DNA of 64,000 bases from Cephalotus follicularis (GCA_001972305.1 BDDD01005904.1:1749-65748); one strand, 5' to 3'. Shown: positions 33,338-45,639, counted from the stretch's first letter. Notes: generated by a model from the sequence alone, not told the origin. Numbers and translations are program-made.

Positions 33338-35347
33338 ATGACGCCACTATTGCTCCTCTTCTTTCACCTTCTCTTCTTTCACTTGCTCTCATCTGTCCAT
33401 GTAAGCCCATTCACTTATACTTCATCTTCTTTAGTTAATCTTTCACAGTGCTTTTAAGTTTGTGTTAATATTGTTGTACTACTTCTTGTATCAATACTAA
33501 TTCACTTGTACTTATCTTCTTTAGTTAATCTCACAATGCAGGTTAGTTTAGCAAGCGAAATTGATGCAACAGAGAACCCATTCACGCCAAAAGCGTACCT
33601 AATCCGTTACTGGACAAAAGCAATAGACAATGACTTACCCAAATCCGTGTTTCTTCTATCAAAGGCATCGCCAATGAGCGCCGTGGAATTTGCCAAATTC
33701 TCAAAACTCGCCGATGATCTAAACTCCATTGCCGATCACCTCACCGAGTTCTGCTCCTCGGCGAAACTCCTCTGCTTCCCCGATTTAACTCCCAGTCTCG
33801 AGAACCACCCTAAGGACTCCAACTTCGCCGTCTACACTGACCAGAACTTCACCAATTACGGCACCGGTAAAATTGGCGGCGGCGACTCTTTCAAGAAGTA
33901 CTCGGAGAATCAGAACCTCCCTGTCAACTTTTTCGGGCGATACAGCCACGACTCCGTGAATCACAAGCATGGTTTCTCCGCTTACTCCACCGATGGCAAC
34001 GTCGCGGATAACGAATTCAAAACCTACGCCACCAACGCAAACGGCGGCTCCGGCGAGTTCAACGGCTACGATGAAGGCGTCAACGTCGCCAATTCGAAGT
34101 TCAACTCCTAAGCCACGGATGCGACTGAGCAAAGCCACAGTTTCGAAAATTACAACACCGGAAATGTCGGAGAAAGTGATTTCGTTTCTTACAACAAGAA
34201 CGCAAACGGAGCTCCGACGGAGTTCAAGACCTACGGCAAGGAGTCGAACGTGATGGGATCAAGCTTCTCCGGTTACGGAGAGAACGCAAACGCAGCGAAT
34301 GATAATTTCACTTCCTACGGTGAGGACGGGAATGTTCCAGAGAATAAATTCAAGAGATACGGTGATAAAGGCAATGGAGCCACTGAAAAATTCACCAGTT
34401 ACAGGGACGGAGCCAATGTAGGTGACGATAGCTTCACTTCTTATGCAAAGGATTCCAATTCTGCCAAGGTCAATTTCGTCAATTATGGAAATTCTTCCAA
34501 CGAAGGACCCGATAAGTTCACTGAATACGGTCAAGGAGCATCGGGTAACAAAATCGGGTTCAGTATCTACGGAGTTAATAATACTTTTAAAGAATATTCC
34601 AAAAAATCCGAAATCAGTTTCGATACCTACGCAAATGCTAATACTACTGGCTCTGGGAGTGGCAATCTGGTAAATAAATGGGTGGAGGAGGGTAAATTCT
34701 TCCGCGAGAGCAACATTAAGTCTGGGACCGTGATGGTAATGCCTGATATCAGTGATAAAATGCCTAAGAGGTGGTTTTTACCGAGGGTAATTTCGTCAAA
34801 ATTACCTTTCTCGACAGCTAAGTTAACGGAGATGAAAAGAGTTTTTCACGCGCGTGATGATTCGACTATGGAGAGTATTATTAGAGACGCGGTTGACGAG
34901 TGCGAGAGAAAGGCGAGTAAGGGTGAAACTAAACGGTGCGTTGGCTCGGCAGAGGATATGATCGATTTTGTCACCTTGGTTCTTGGTCGTAACGTGGTGG
35001 TCCGGTCAACGGAGAACACAAATGGATCAACGGAGAATATCATGATTGGTTCAGTCAAGGGGATCAATGGTGGGAAAGTTACCAGGTCAGTGTCGTGTCA
35101 TCAGAGTCTGTTCCCTTACTTGCTGTACTACTGTCACTCTGTTCCTAAAGTGAGGGTTTACGAAGCTGATATATTGGATGCAAGTTCTAAAGCTAAGATT
35201 AATCATGGGGTTGCCATCTGTCACTTGGACACGTCAGATTGGAGTCCTGGGCATGGTGCTTTTGTGGCTTTGGGTTCTAGTCCAGGGGATATTGAAGTTT
35301 GTCACTGGATTTTTGAGAATGACATGACTTGGACTATTGCAGATTAG
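33338..35347 (+). CDS. Polygalacturonase-1 beta-subunit-like BURP protein, interrupted by one in-frame stop
   Basis: Homologues are secreted cell-wall proteins that bind and modulate polygalacturonase in pectin turnover. Exon 1 (33338-33400) encodes 21 residues, a Leu/Phe-rich signal peptide (MTPLLLLFFHLL); a 141-bp intron follows; exon 2 is 33542-35347. Total 622 codons, the usual family length. Residues 22-120 hold an N-terminal conserved part (NPFTPKAYLIRYW); about 120-395 are tandem 14-residue F-x-x-Y repeats; about 406-621 are the BURP domain (FFRE, GTVMVMPDI, KMPKRWFLPR) with the full signature CHX10CHX27CHX25CHW. The oddity is TAA at 34109-34111 (codon 211) where the repeat expects Tyr (TAC or TAT); the frame is open on both sides. 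It may be a recent nonsense change or a base error. The TATA box and intron suggest a host gene, the only one here. Confidence 0.93.
33401..33541 (+). other. Intron 1 of the BURP gene
   Basis: GTAAGC donor at 33401 and ATGCAG acceptor ending at 33541; phase 0 after the signal peptide. About 40 bp before the acceptor (33501-33541) is a near copy of 33410-33450, so a second acceptor-like CACAG ends at 33448. Confidence 0.85.
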
Positions 35348-35424
35348 TTTTTTTGTTTTTTTTAAGTTGATTAGTCAATCAATAATTTGTGATTAACAAA
35401 AATTGACTCATCGTTATATTTCAA

Positions 35425-35703
35425 TGTCATGCCCCGCATCCTAGAAGTGTACTAGAGAGATCCTTGGTATATATATGAAAACCTTTCTCAAACTTGTGAA
35501 ACGCCTTTTGAGGATAAAACCGTGAGGGTAAAGTGCCACGTGTGGAACATGGGGATCACCTTTTGAACTCAAAACGGATAATACCTCACAAGATTTGGGG
35601 CGGGTCGTTATAGATGGTATCAGAGCTGACCCAATACAACTTCTATATCAAATACGCCTGTGTACTGGACAAAGTGCGGACTATATTGGGTCGGGTCGTT
35701 ACA
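35425..35703 (+). mobile_element. Tiny TRIM-like LTR element with target duplication TTCAA
   Basis: It starts TGTCATGCCCCGC; an LTR-like end GGGGCGGGTCGTTATA falls at 35612, and a primer-binding site TGGTATCAGAGC (tRNA initiator Met type) follows at 35615-35626. The right end, GGGTCGGGTCGTTACA, at 35703 is an LTR end of the same kind. TTCAA flanks both sides (35420-35424, 35704-35708). At 279 bp with no coding capacity it fits the terminal-repeat-in-miniature class, as a much reduced copy. It lies 78 bp downstream of the BURP gene stop. Confidence 0.75.
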
Positions 35704-35810
35704 TTCAACCTGTTCATTATGATTAAGACAAATATCAAATCAAGTTATAAATATTACGTATATCATTTGTTACCACCTATCATACTCTTATTTAATTTGA
35801 TATTGGGTAG

Positions 35811-35966
35811 CAGTATTTATGTCTTCACGTGTGGTGTTATTAAGGTATGAGAAGTGGAAATTCCTTGTAATAATGAGGTAGAATATGGCAGTATTTATGT
35901 CTTCACGTGTGGTGTTATTAAGGTATGAGAAGTGGAAATTCCTTATAGTAATGAGGTAGAATATGG
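35811..35966. repeat. 78-bp direct duplication
   Basis: Copies 35811-35888 and 35889-35966 begin CAGTATTTATGTCTTCACG and differ at only two or three bases, so the duplication is recent. Confidence 0.92.
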
Positions 35967-36030
35967 CATTTATAATCACATATTTAAATTCGATAATTAT
36001 ATTATGTTTGGATTCAAATATCTTTAGTAA

Positions 36031-37099
36031 AGCTCTATTTGGTAATGCGGGAGAAAGTGCTGTGGGAGAAAGTTGTACTGTGACTGAAACTGTTTGGTAA
36101 TACTGTACGAGGAAGTGCTTTCTGACAAAAAAATATGTTGTTTATATATTTGATAAATATTTTTATAACATTGTTTTAAATATATAAATTTATTAAAATA
36201 GATATAATAATAATAATAATAGTATTTATAATTTGATTATTTATTTATTTATTTTACATATTTATATAATATAATATCTTATTTGTTATACTTAAATAAA
36301 AATATTTAAGAATTACAATTAAAGTGGTCTAAAATTGTTTTGTTTGTTATGCCAAGAAACCCAAGTGATCTAAATTGTTCAGATGGTATGGGCGTCAAAG
36401 TGGTGCACTCCAGTCTGGAAATTTTTAGCTGCTACTTCCTCAAACCTTGAATGATGCCAGGTTAGATTCTAGAACTCAAGATAGCAAACCATGACATATC
36501 ATATCTTGAAAAATTGACCACTTGATTTTGAAAAAGCAGTCAAAATTTATACGACGTATATAGATTGATTAACACCCACCACTGCTGAGAACGGAGGTTG
36601 AAGAGATACTATAAAAAGGCAGTGTTGGCTTTGATCTGGGTACTAGCTTCAATCTGAAGGAGAAGGCGAGATGGTTTTGGCCTTTGTGGTTGTGGGTAGC
36701 GCATGTGGCTAGAGTTCAATGTCGTGCGTCAAGAGAGAGGAGAGGACGGTGACTTATGCGTCGATTGTGGGATGCTTTGTGGTGGCTCGATTGTGTTGTC
36801 GATTGTGGCTTTGTGAGTGTGAGTGACTACTGACTAGTGAGAGTCGTTCGATTCAATTGTGAGAGACTGAGCAAGAAGCGTGAAGGAGAGAGAGGGACGA
36901 ACAGAGGTGTTGAAAACGCACTTGCAAAACTACAGAACGCAACACTTTTTACGCGTTCTCAACCTGAAACTTTGAGAAGCACGTTAAACAAAACGACGTT
37001 TTCAATTTTTTTCCAAACGCCTAAAATACGGAATTTTGAAAAACATAATTGGAAAAACTGCGTTTGGTAACGCATAACGCGTTACCAAACGCAGCTTAA
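36031..37099. mobile_element. Possible TIR DNA-transposon derivative
   Basis: The ends resemble each other as inverted repeats: AGCTCTATTTGGTAATGCG on the left and, reversed, AGCTGCGTTTGGTAACGCG on the right. Just inside the right end is a perfect palindrome of 16-bp arms (37058-37073 and 37079-37094, loop of five). The middle has no convincing coding frame. A clean target duplication was not found, so the superfamily (hAT-like is a guess) is open. Confidence 0.45.
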
Positions 37100-38080
37100 G
37101 ATTATTTTTGTTCATTTATTCAATGCAAAATTCAAACGATTGAAGATTTTCTTCACTAATTTACAATTAGAACGATGTCTGATGATCACCAGACAGGATC
37201 TAAATCCATCACATTCAAGATATAAAACATTAACTTCCAGACATTTTATATTCAAAATGTGAATCAAAGTCCACTTTTTGGAAGCTAGAACTACCCATGT
37301 TGCTCTTTGAACAATAAATTGACCCAGCTTTTGGACCTTTCTATGGGTGTTTAGGAATTAATCCGTGGGTTATTCTTCCATGTTTAGACCATTAGCATTA
37401 GTAAATTGTATATTCTATAATGGGTATATTTTCTTTCTAGGTAAAAATAATCGCTGACAATTGAGATTTGAGGATAGAATATGACTAAAATTGAACTTTT
37501 GCAAGAGTGAGGAAAATCTCTAGTTATTGCTGTCAATGAACCAAATTACTTCTATTGGATGGGAAACCTCAACTAGTCCTATCTCTTTACTTAGTGTTTG
37601 GCAAATATAACTCTTTCTTTTTTCTCTCTGTTTTATGTCTTCATTGTTTTGGGTTGTTGAGTAGCTAACAGCCTAACAGATATGATGCATCAAATTTTCG
37701 GTTGTTGGTACAGCTTCTTTGGAAGTTTTAAAACACCATAGAAAGTTGTTGGATAATATATATATATATATATAGCTCCACACATACTATACCTCTTTAT
37801 TGATTAATTAGTCTCCCATGCACGCTTCGAGAGGAATGTAGAAATACTGTAGCTGTCATCGACACAGAACATATCGAGGGAAAGAGTAAGAGCACAAGTA
37901 AAACTTAAAAATGAAGCAATCGAGTAAAAGGAGTCGGATCCAATAAGAGTAACATGGTTTGTGTCAAGAATTGTACTTATTTATTAAGGATATCATCTCC
38001 TTTATATTATTGCTATAACAATGATCTTCGCTTTTTGTAGCGGATATGAATGACAGTAACCTAAAATAGATGTAATAATG
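37100..38080. other. AT-rich spacer with a short (TA)n run
   Basis: No gene seen. An AT dinucleotide run lies at about 37750-37773. The rest is unremarkable. Confidence 0.5.
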
Positions 38081-39140
38081 AGATGTATTAATTTTATGGA
38101 GGAATTTGAGAGAAATGTGTCAGCTACAAGAGCTCATCACATTCATGGAGGATTTTTTTTTTTTTTTAACATACTCTCTCAAATCTCTCAAATCAATATC
38201 CAAATCAAGGCAATTCAACAAATCATGAGATATGTAAACTTTATAAACGAATTTAAGGGACACATCATGGTGTAAGACCTTCACATTCTCTATTATAATA
38301 TCTTTTTTTTTGTATAATCCCCCAAATCAAGGTAATCTCTTTCGAATCACACAATAATATTTTTTTTTTTCATACTCCTCCAAATCCTTTGAATCAATAC
38401 CCAAACCATGGATGTGCCAACTTTAGAAAGGAATTTGAGGGGCGTGTATTAGCGTATAAGACCTCATCGCATTCATGAAGGATTTTTTTTTACATACACC
38501 TCCAAATCCTCCAAATCAATATATAAATCAAGGCAATCCTACAAATCATGAGATGTGTCAACTTTATGGAAGAATTTGAGATACACGTGTCAGTTGTAAA
38601 ACCTTCTCATTCCCTATTATAATTTTCTATTTTTGCATACTCCCCCAAATCACCCAAATCAATGCTCAATTCAAGACAATCCCTTTCAAATTCCATAGTA
38701 ACTTTTTTTGAATAACCCCCCAAATCCCCCGAATCAATTTCCAAATCATGGGATGTGTTAATTTAATGGAGGAATTCAAGGGGCACGTGTCAACGTGTAA
38801 GACCTTCTCGCATTCATGAAGGATCTTGTTTTTCATACTCTCCAAATCCCCCAAATCAATGCCAAAATCAAGACAATTTCACAAATTATGGGATATGTCA
38901 ACTTTAGAGAGGAATTTGAGAGACGCGTGTCACTGTGCAAGACCTCCTTATTCCCCATTATAATTTTTTTTCATACTCCCCAAATCAATATCCAAATCAT
39001 GAGATGTGTCAACTTTAGAGAAAAGTTTGAGGGACACGTGTCAGTGTGTAAGGCCTCATTCACAATGCCCAAATCATGGGATGTGTCAACTTTATGGAGA
39101 AATTTGAGGGAACGTGTCAGCGTGTAAGATCTCGCATTTT
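38081..39140. repeat. Tandem array of eight diverged units, partly in a two-unit higher-order pattern
   Basis: Each unit has GATGTGTCAACTTTATGG, then GAATTTGAGGGACACGTGTCA, cited here as two overlapping parts, then GTGTAAGACC. Cores start near 38081, 38230, 38409, 38549, 38748, 38888, 38999 and 39078. Alternate units are followed by CGCATTCATGAAGGAT or by ATTCCCTATTATAAT, giving a dimer period of about 330 bp in the first six; the last two are shorter. Between cores run CCCCCAAATC words. Confidence 0.8.
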
Positions 39141-39199
39141 AGGGTTTACGATATGAGATTTGATTTTATTTTGCTCAATTTATAATATTTCTTTCTTGT

Positions 39200-39549
39200 A
39201 TTTATGGTCCCTCATCTCTCCCTCTCACTCTCCTATCTTGAATTATATTTAACCACTTGTGAAGACATGACATGATTTGATTTGAAAAGATATGATTTGA
39301 TTTGATGTAATTTGAGAGGATATGATAAGATAAGATAGATAAAAATCATGGAGAAAGATTTTTTTTTCCTGAATTTATGAGATTTTTGCTCCATTAATTT
39401 ATGGAGTTATGTAATAACGAGGGAATGAGAAGGGCTACACATTGTGAAAAGCATTGACATGATTTGATTTGATTTGATGTGACGTGATTTAATTTGATGT
39501 GATATGATAAGATAAGATAAGATATATTAAAATAAAATATGATTTGATA
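39200..39549. repeat. Unit of a second tandem array, left of the copia insertion
   Basis: It starts with a pyrimidine run (CTCTCCCTCTCACTCTCC), then ATTTAACCACTTGTG, then many GATTTGATTTGA and GATAAGATAAGATA words, then GAATTTATGAGATTTTTGC and TATGTAATAACGAGGG. The same order recurs at 47310-47520 and 47690-47910, to the right of the copia element. Confidence 0.75.
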
Positions 39550-40775
39550 TGTTGACATTTATGTCTAAATCCTTGTTTTGATGATAACATATTTGTATTT
39601 AACAAAGTTTCTTGTTGTGCAAGTTAAAGATAAAAAGTGCAAAGTCAAAACAGAAAACTGCAGAAATAAGGCAAAGCGTCGACGCCCAGAATAATGCGTC
39701 AACGCTTTAAGGCCAAAGGGTCGACAGTTAGAAGGAAGCTATCAGAAGTTTAGAACAGAAGCTTTTGAATCAATTGAAGTTGCACAAAGCGGTGACGCTC
39801 AGAATAAAGCGTCAGCGCTTTGAAGTCAAAGGGTCGACAGTTAAAGGGAAATTATCAGAGGTTTAGAACAGAAGTTTTTAAGGAGACTAAAAAGGTACAA
39901 AGCGGCGACGCTTAACATAAAACCGTCAGCGCTTTGTGACACTCCGTCGACATCATAATCAAGACTTTCGGCGCTTGGAGAAAAACTTCAAAATTCAAAT
40001 ATCAAATGATCACATAAGCGGCGACGCTTTACAGAACTCCGTCGACGCTTTGACGCGCCAAGAAAATTACTGACAACAGTTAAATGAGCTGTTTTATGAA
40101 GCTACAACTTTCAAGACTGAAAACACAACTTCCAAGACTGATAATACTACTTCCAAGGCTGATAGAACATCTTTCAAGACAAAAAGCTTCAACTCCTAAG
40201 GTCCAAAGTTAATTGCAATAAAATCAAATCAGCAGAATAAGAAGAAAAAGAAGTGAAAGAAAAAGTAGAAGAAGAGAGATTCATTCAAGCAACCAAAGAA
40301 AAAGAAAATCAAGAGCAAGAGATCAAAAACCTTCACATCAGCAATAAAAAATTCTCTCCATCTTCTTGATAGCATAGATTTTATTGTAATCAAAATAGCC
40401 ATATCAAACCTTTGAGAGGTTACACAAAATACCTATTATTCTTGTAATTCAAGTTTGCAAGGGGAGTGAACCCTTGTGATTGAGGTCAATCACAAAAGCT
40501 TGGAAGGTGCACCGAATAGCCCCCGTAAAGATATTCGGAGTTTGTGTTCGGGTGAAACACTAGTGGAATCTCAAGAAGGACCTTGGGAAAGTGGACGTAG
40601 GCACGATCTTTCCCGAACCACTATAAAATTCGTTTGCATCTCTCTAACTCTTACTCCGCAATTTATTTATTTACTGCTTGATTATTTTATGTTTATTGCC
40701 GAAAATTATTTAAATTCGAAAAGGTTATATAAAAAGTTATAAACTACAATTCACCCCCCCTTTGTAGTTTATTCA
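39550..40775 (+). repeat. 5' LTR of the copia element, 1,226 bp
   Basis: It starts TGTTGACATTTATG and ends GTAGTTTATTCA. Near its end it has a CACCCCCCCTTTGTAG stretch shared by related copia LTRs. It holds four tandem units of about 113 bp (cores near 39672, 39785, 39898 and 40014) with imperfect palindromes such as AAAGCGTCGACGC. Confidence 0.94.
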
Positions 40776-40777
40776 AT

Positions 40778-40789
40778 TGGTATCAGAGC
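40778..40789 (+). other. Primer-binding site of the copia element
   Basis: TGGTATCAGAGC, complementary to the 3' end of initiator tRNA-Met, starts three bases after the 5' LTR. Confidence 0.9.
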
Positions 40790-40836
40790 GAGGTTAGCTT
40801 ATAATTCTTAATTTCTAGAGCTTCTAACGATCTAGA

Positions 40837-43800
40837 ATGACAATGAACATGAACAACGGAGAGAGTCAAAACATCTCAAAACCCTCATTCTTTGATGGAA
40901 ATAACTATAGCCATTGGAAGGCTAAGATGACTATCTTTATACAATCTCTAGATTATAATGTGTGGGACCTAATTGTTGATGGTCCACATTTACCCTCTAT
41001 TAGAGATGAAAACGGAGAAAATATTCCCAAACCCAGAATCTCGTATAATGACAATGATAGGAGAAGAGTTCAATTGAATGCAAAATCCAAACATGCAATT
41101 TTTTGTGCTATAAACTCTAGTGAATTTAATAGAGTCTCCTCTTGCATTTTCGCAAAAGAAATGTGGGATAGACTCGAAATCACCTACGAAGGGACAAATC
41201 AAGTAAAAGATGCAAAAATCAGTATGTTAGTTCATAAGTATGAACTGTTCCAAATGAATGAAGATGAGGACATAAAATCCATGTTTACCCGATTTACTAA
41301 TATTATCAATGCATTGCAATCTCTTGACAAAACATTTTCTAATAGTGAGTTGGTAAGAAAGATTCTCATGTGCTTGCCACGATCATGGATGCCAAAGGTC
41401 ACTGCAATCGAAGAGGCAAAGAATCTAAGCATCCTTCCCCTTGAAGATCTACTAGGGTCTCTAACTACTTGGGATGATAGTGACGAATCAAGCTCGGATG
41501 AGGATACTCGGGAACAAGTTGCTCAACTAGCTTTGATGGCATTCGAGGAAGAAGAGGAGGAGGAAAGCGAAGAGGTAACTTACGATGAACTCATCATTAT
41601 GTGTGAAAAGTATAATTCTGCAATTGCTTCCTTAAAGAAAAAGGTCAGAACTTTGACAAATGAGAATGATAAACTAAAAACAATTGACTTAACTAAGGAA
41701 ATCAACTCTAAAGATGTAGAAATAGACTTTCTTGAAAATGAAGTAGCTCACCTAGAAGAAGAAAATAAAAATCTTAAGGTTGAAGTGGATGCCTTGAAGA
41801 AAACTTTTTCAAAATTCTCTAGTAGTAGTGAAAAACTAGAAAACCTCCTAGGAATGCAAAGATGTGTATTTGACAAAGCAGGACTAGGATATGAAGAGAT
41901 GAATAATGTAAAACATTATCAAAATTTCTTTGAAAAGAAAGAAATGATTGAAAAGAATAAGGTAGAAAATGTCTCTTCTAAAAGGAAGGTTATGAAAAAT
42001 ATGTGTGAATATTGTGATAAGATAAGACATATATCATCTATATGTTATCATAAAAGAAATGCAATGGTTAAAAGAAATGGTACTAACTCCTGTAACTATT
42101 GTGGTAAATATGGACATGTATCTTCTGCTTGCTATCATAAGAAAAATGCCATGAACAAGAAAATTATAAATAATACCTGTACTCAATGTGAAAAAATCAG
42201 ACATAAATCTTTTGTATGCTTTTACAAGAAAAATGGCATGCATTATAGAAATATCACAAATAAAAGAAAAATAAATGTTTCATGCAATAATTGTGGTAAA
42301 CTATGACATATTTCTACCGCATGCTTTTATAAAGTAAATATCATGCATGACACTAACTTTCTTAGAATCAAGAAAAATTGGGTTCCTAAAGGAACCATCG
42401 TGACTAACCCCAAGGGACCCAAAACCGACTGGGTACCTCAAACAAAAACCTAAATTGATTTTTTATAGATGTGCTTGAAAGCACTTTCCAAGAAGACCCA
42501 ATGGTACTTGGATAGTGGATGCTCCAAGCATATGACGGGCGACAAGAGCCTCTTTGTCAACTACTAATCAAAGGAAGAAGGAGCTGTTACATTTGGAGAT
42601 AATACCAAAGGCAAAATTATGGGATTCGGCTCCATAGGTTACGATCGAACTCTTATTCACAATGTATTATATGTAAATGGGCTGAAACACAATCTATTGA
42701 GCATAAGTCAATTATGTGACAAAGATTGTAAAGTCACTTTCGAAAAGGAAGTGTGTATAGTATTAGATATTAATAATGATCAAACCAAGTTCATAGGACA
42801 TAGACAAGGAAACGTTTATATCGTAGATTTAAATGACCTACAAAACGTTAAATGCTTAGTTTCCTTAAAAGAGGATAGCTGGCTATGGCATAGAAGATTA
42901 GGTCATGTAGGAATGACAAATATTACAAAACTTCTGAAACATGAATTAGTTAAGGGTATTCCCAAACTTAACTTTGAAAAGGATAAAATCTGTGACGCAT
43001 GTCAACAAGGAAAACAAACTAGGGCTTCTTTTAAAAATAAAGAAATAGTATCTACATCTAGACCATTACAACTCTTACATATAGATCTATTTGGTCCAAT
43101 AGATGTTAGAAGTCTAGGTGGTAAATCCTATGTCATGGTCATAGTCGATGATTACTCTAGATATACATGGACTATTTTTCTTCCCCACAAAAGCGAAGCC
43201 TTTAAAGAATTTTCAACATTTTGCAAAATCGTTCAAAAAGAAAAGGATACTTCTATTCTTAAAATCAGAAGTGATCATGGAAAAGAATTTGAAAATTACT
43301 TATTTGATAACTTTTGTAATGAAAATGGATTTACACATGAGTTCTCTACTCTTAGAACACCTCAACAAAATGGGGTCGTTGAAAGGAAAAATAGGACTCT
43401 ACAAGAAATGTGTAGAACAATTTTAAATGAAAACAATTTGCCAAAATACTTTTGGGCAGAAGCTGTAAATACATCCTGTTATATCATAAATCGAATATCA
43501 ATAAGGCCAACTCTCAAAAAGACTCCATATGAATTATGGAGGGGGAGAAAGCCTAACATTAGTTACTTCCATGCATTCAGATGTAAATGCTTCATCCACA
43601 ATAATGGAAAAGTGCATCTTGGTAAATTCGACTCCAAAGTCGACGAAGGTATATTTCTTGGTTATTCATATAGTTGTAGAGCTTATAGATGCTTTAATAA
43701 AAGAACTTTGCTTTTGGAAGAATCTATGCATGTTGTTTTTGATGAAACTAACCCAAAACTTTCAAAGGAAGTTACTGATGCTGATTGTATAGACTTTGTT

Positions 43801-45536
43801 GAAAATGGTATTAATAAACTAAATCTAGATGATAGTAAGAAAGAGGAATCTATAAACGAAGAAATACCTCAAAACTATCAAGAAACCCTACATAACAACA
43901 CCTTGAAAGTAGTAAGAGGTCATCCTCACGAAGTTATCTTAGGCAACCCTAGACTAGGAGTAACCACCAGATCTAGCCTAAATCATAACTATATTGCTTT
44001 CCTATCACAAATAGAACAAAAAAACATAAGAAAAGCTGAAAAGGATGAAAAATGGATAAACGCTATGCAAGAAGAACTAAATCAATTTGAACGTAGTAAA
44101 GTATGGAACCTAGAACCAAGGCCAAATAACCAGAACATAATAGGAACCAAATGGGTGTTTCGAAATAAAGTAGACGATCAAGGAATAATAATTAGAAACA
44201 AAGCTAGGCTAGTTACCAAGGGATATTCCCAAGAAGAGGGAATTGACTTCGATGAATCATATGCTCCCGTAGCTAGGCTAGAATCAATACGCATGTTACT
44301 TGCATATGCATCTTTTAAAGATTTTACCCTATATCAAATGGACGTCAAAAGTGCGTTCTTGAATGGTGTAATAAAGGAGGAAGATTATGTGGAACAACCT
44401 CTTGGGTTTGAAAACCCTCATTTGCCTAACCATGTCTTTAAACTCTCTAAAGCATTATATGGCTTGAAACAAGCTCCAAGAGCTTGGTATGAAAAGTTAA
44501 GTAGATATCTACTTGAAAATGGTTTTAAAAGAGGCACTATTGATATTACCCTCTTCACAAAAACCGTTAATAAAGAAATTCTAATCGTTCAAATATATAT
44601 TGATGATATCATATTTGGATCCTTAACGAAAATATGTGCAAGAACTTTGCTAAGATCATGCAGAATGAATTTGAAATGAGCATGATGGGAGAGCTTAACT
44701 ACTTCCTCGGTCTCCAAGTCAAGCAAATAAAGAAAGGAATTTTTATAAACCAATCCAAGTACGTCAAAGATCTACTCAAAAAGTTTGGATTGGACATCGC
44801 TAAAAAGTGTAAGACTCCTATGAGCACAACTACTAAACTTGATAAAGATGAAAAAGGTAAGTCTGTTGATCAAAAACTTTATTGAAGCATGATAGGTTCA
44901 TTACTTTATTTAACGGCTAGTAGGCCGGATATTTTGTTCAGTGTATGCTTATGTGCTAGATTTCAAGTATGTCCTAAAGAATCCCACTTGCAAGCAGTAA
45001 AAAGAATCTTTAAGTATCTAGCGTACACACCCTCCTTAGGACTATGGTACTCTAGGAATTCATCATTTGATCTATACACATACTCCGATGCTGATTTCGG
45101 AGGTTATAAAGTAGACAGAAAAAGTACAAGCGACACTTGTCAATTCTTAGGCAATATGCTTATTTCTTGGTTTAGCAAGAAACAAAATTCGGTAGCACTT
45201 TCTACTACCGAAGCTGAGTACATTGCCGCAGGAAGTTGTTGCGCACAAATAATGTGGATGAAACAACAACTTCTTGACTATGGCTTTAACTTCGAGAAAG
45301 TGTCAATTATGTGTGATAACACCAGTGCAATCTGTTTAGGAAAAAACCCGGTTCATCATTCTAGGACTAAACACATTGACATAAGATATCATTTCATAAA
45401 AGATCACATAGAAAAATGTGATATAGAATTAGTCTTTGTTCCGACTCAAGAACAAGTCGTGGACATATTCACAAAACCATTGGACGAACAAAACTTCTCG
45501 AAATTTGGATTAGAATTAGGTTTATGTGAAATTTGA
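40837..45536 (+). pseudogene. Gag-pol region of the copia element
   Basis: Gag starts at 40837 (MTMNMNNGESQ; conserved FFDGNNYSHWKAKM and LYDVWD-like WDLIVDGP) and carries a Glu-rich, coiled-coil middle and a run of CX2CX4HX4C-like knuckles (CNYCGKYGHVSSACYH) near 42000-42300. Protease has WYLDSGCSKHM near 42500. Integrase has the HHCC site (WHRRLGHVG to CDACQQGKQ, 42885-43010), [17 protein letters not shown] and [12 protein letters not shown]. Reverse transcriptase runs from about 44130 with YIDDIIFGS near 44600; RNase H from about 45080 ends with VDIFTKPLDEQNF. Most of the polyprotein is readable, with a few breaks. Confidence 0.9.
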
Positions 45537-45639
45537 ATGATTGATATGTTTATATGTTTGGTGTGTTAATATATATTCGCTTAATATGCTTGCTTATTCA
45601 TCATTTGAATTCATTCATGCGCAAATCCGTAAAATCGGT

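Noticed and set aside
40476-40742. Open frame (88 codons) near the end of the copia 5' LTR, with a match in the 3' LTR
   Set aside because: LTR sequence duplicated by the element's life cycle; no known domain and no coding context.
40778-40789. TGGTATCAGAGC as part of a tRNA gene
   Set aside because: It is only the 12-base primer-binding site next to an LTR; no cloverleaf sequence surrounds it. The same holds at 35615-35626.
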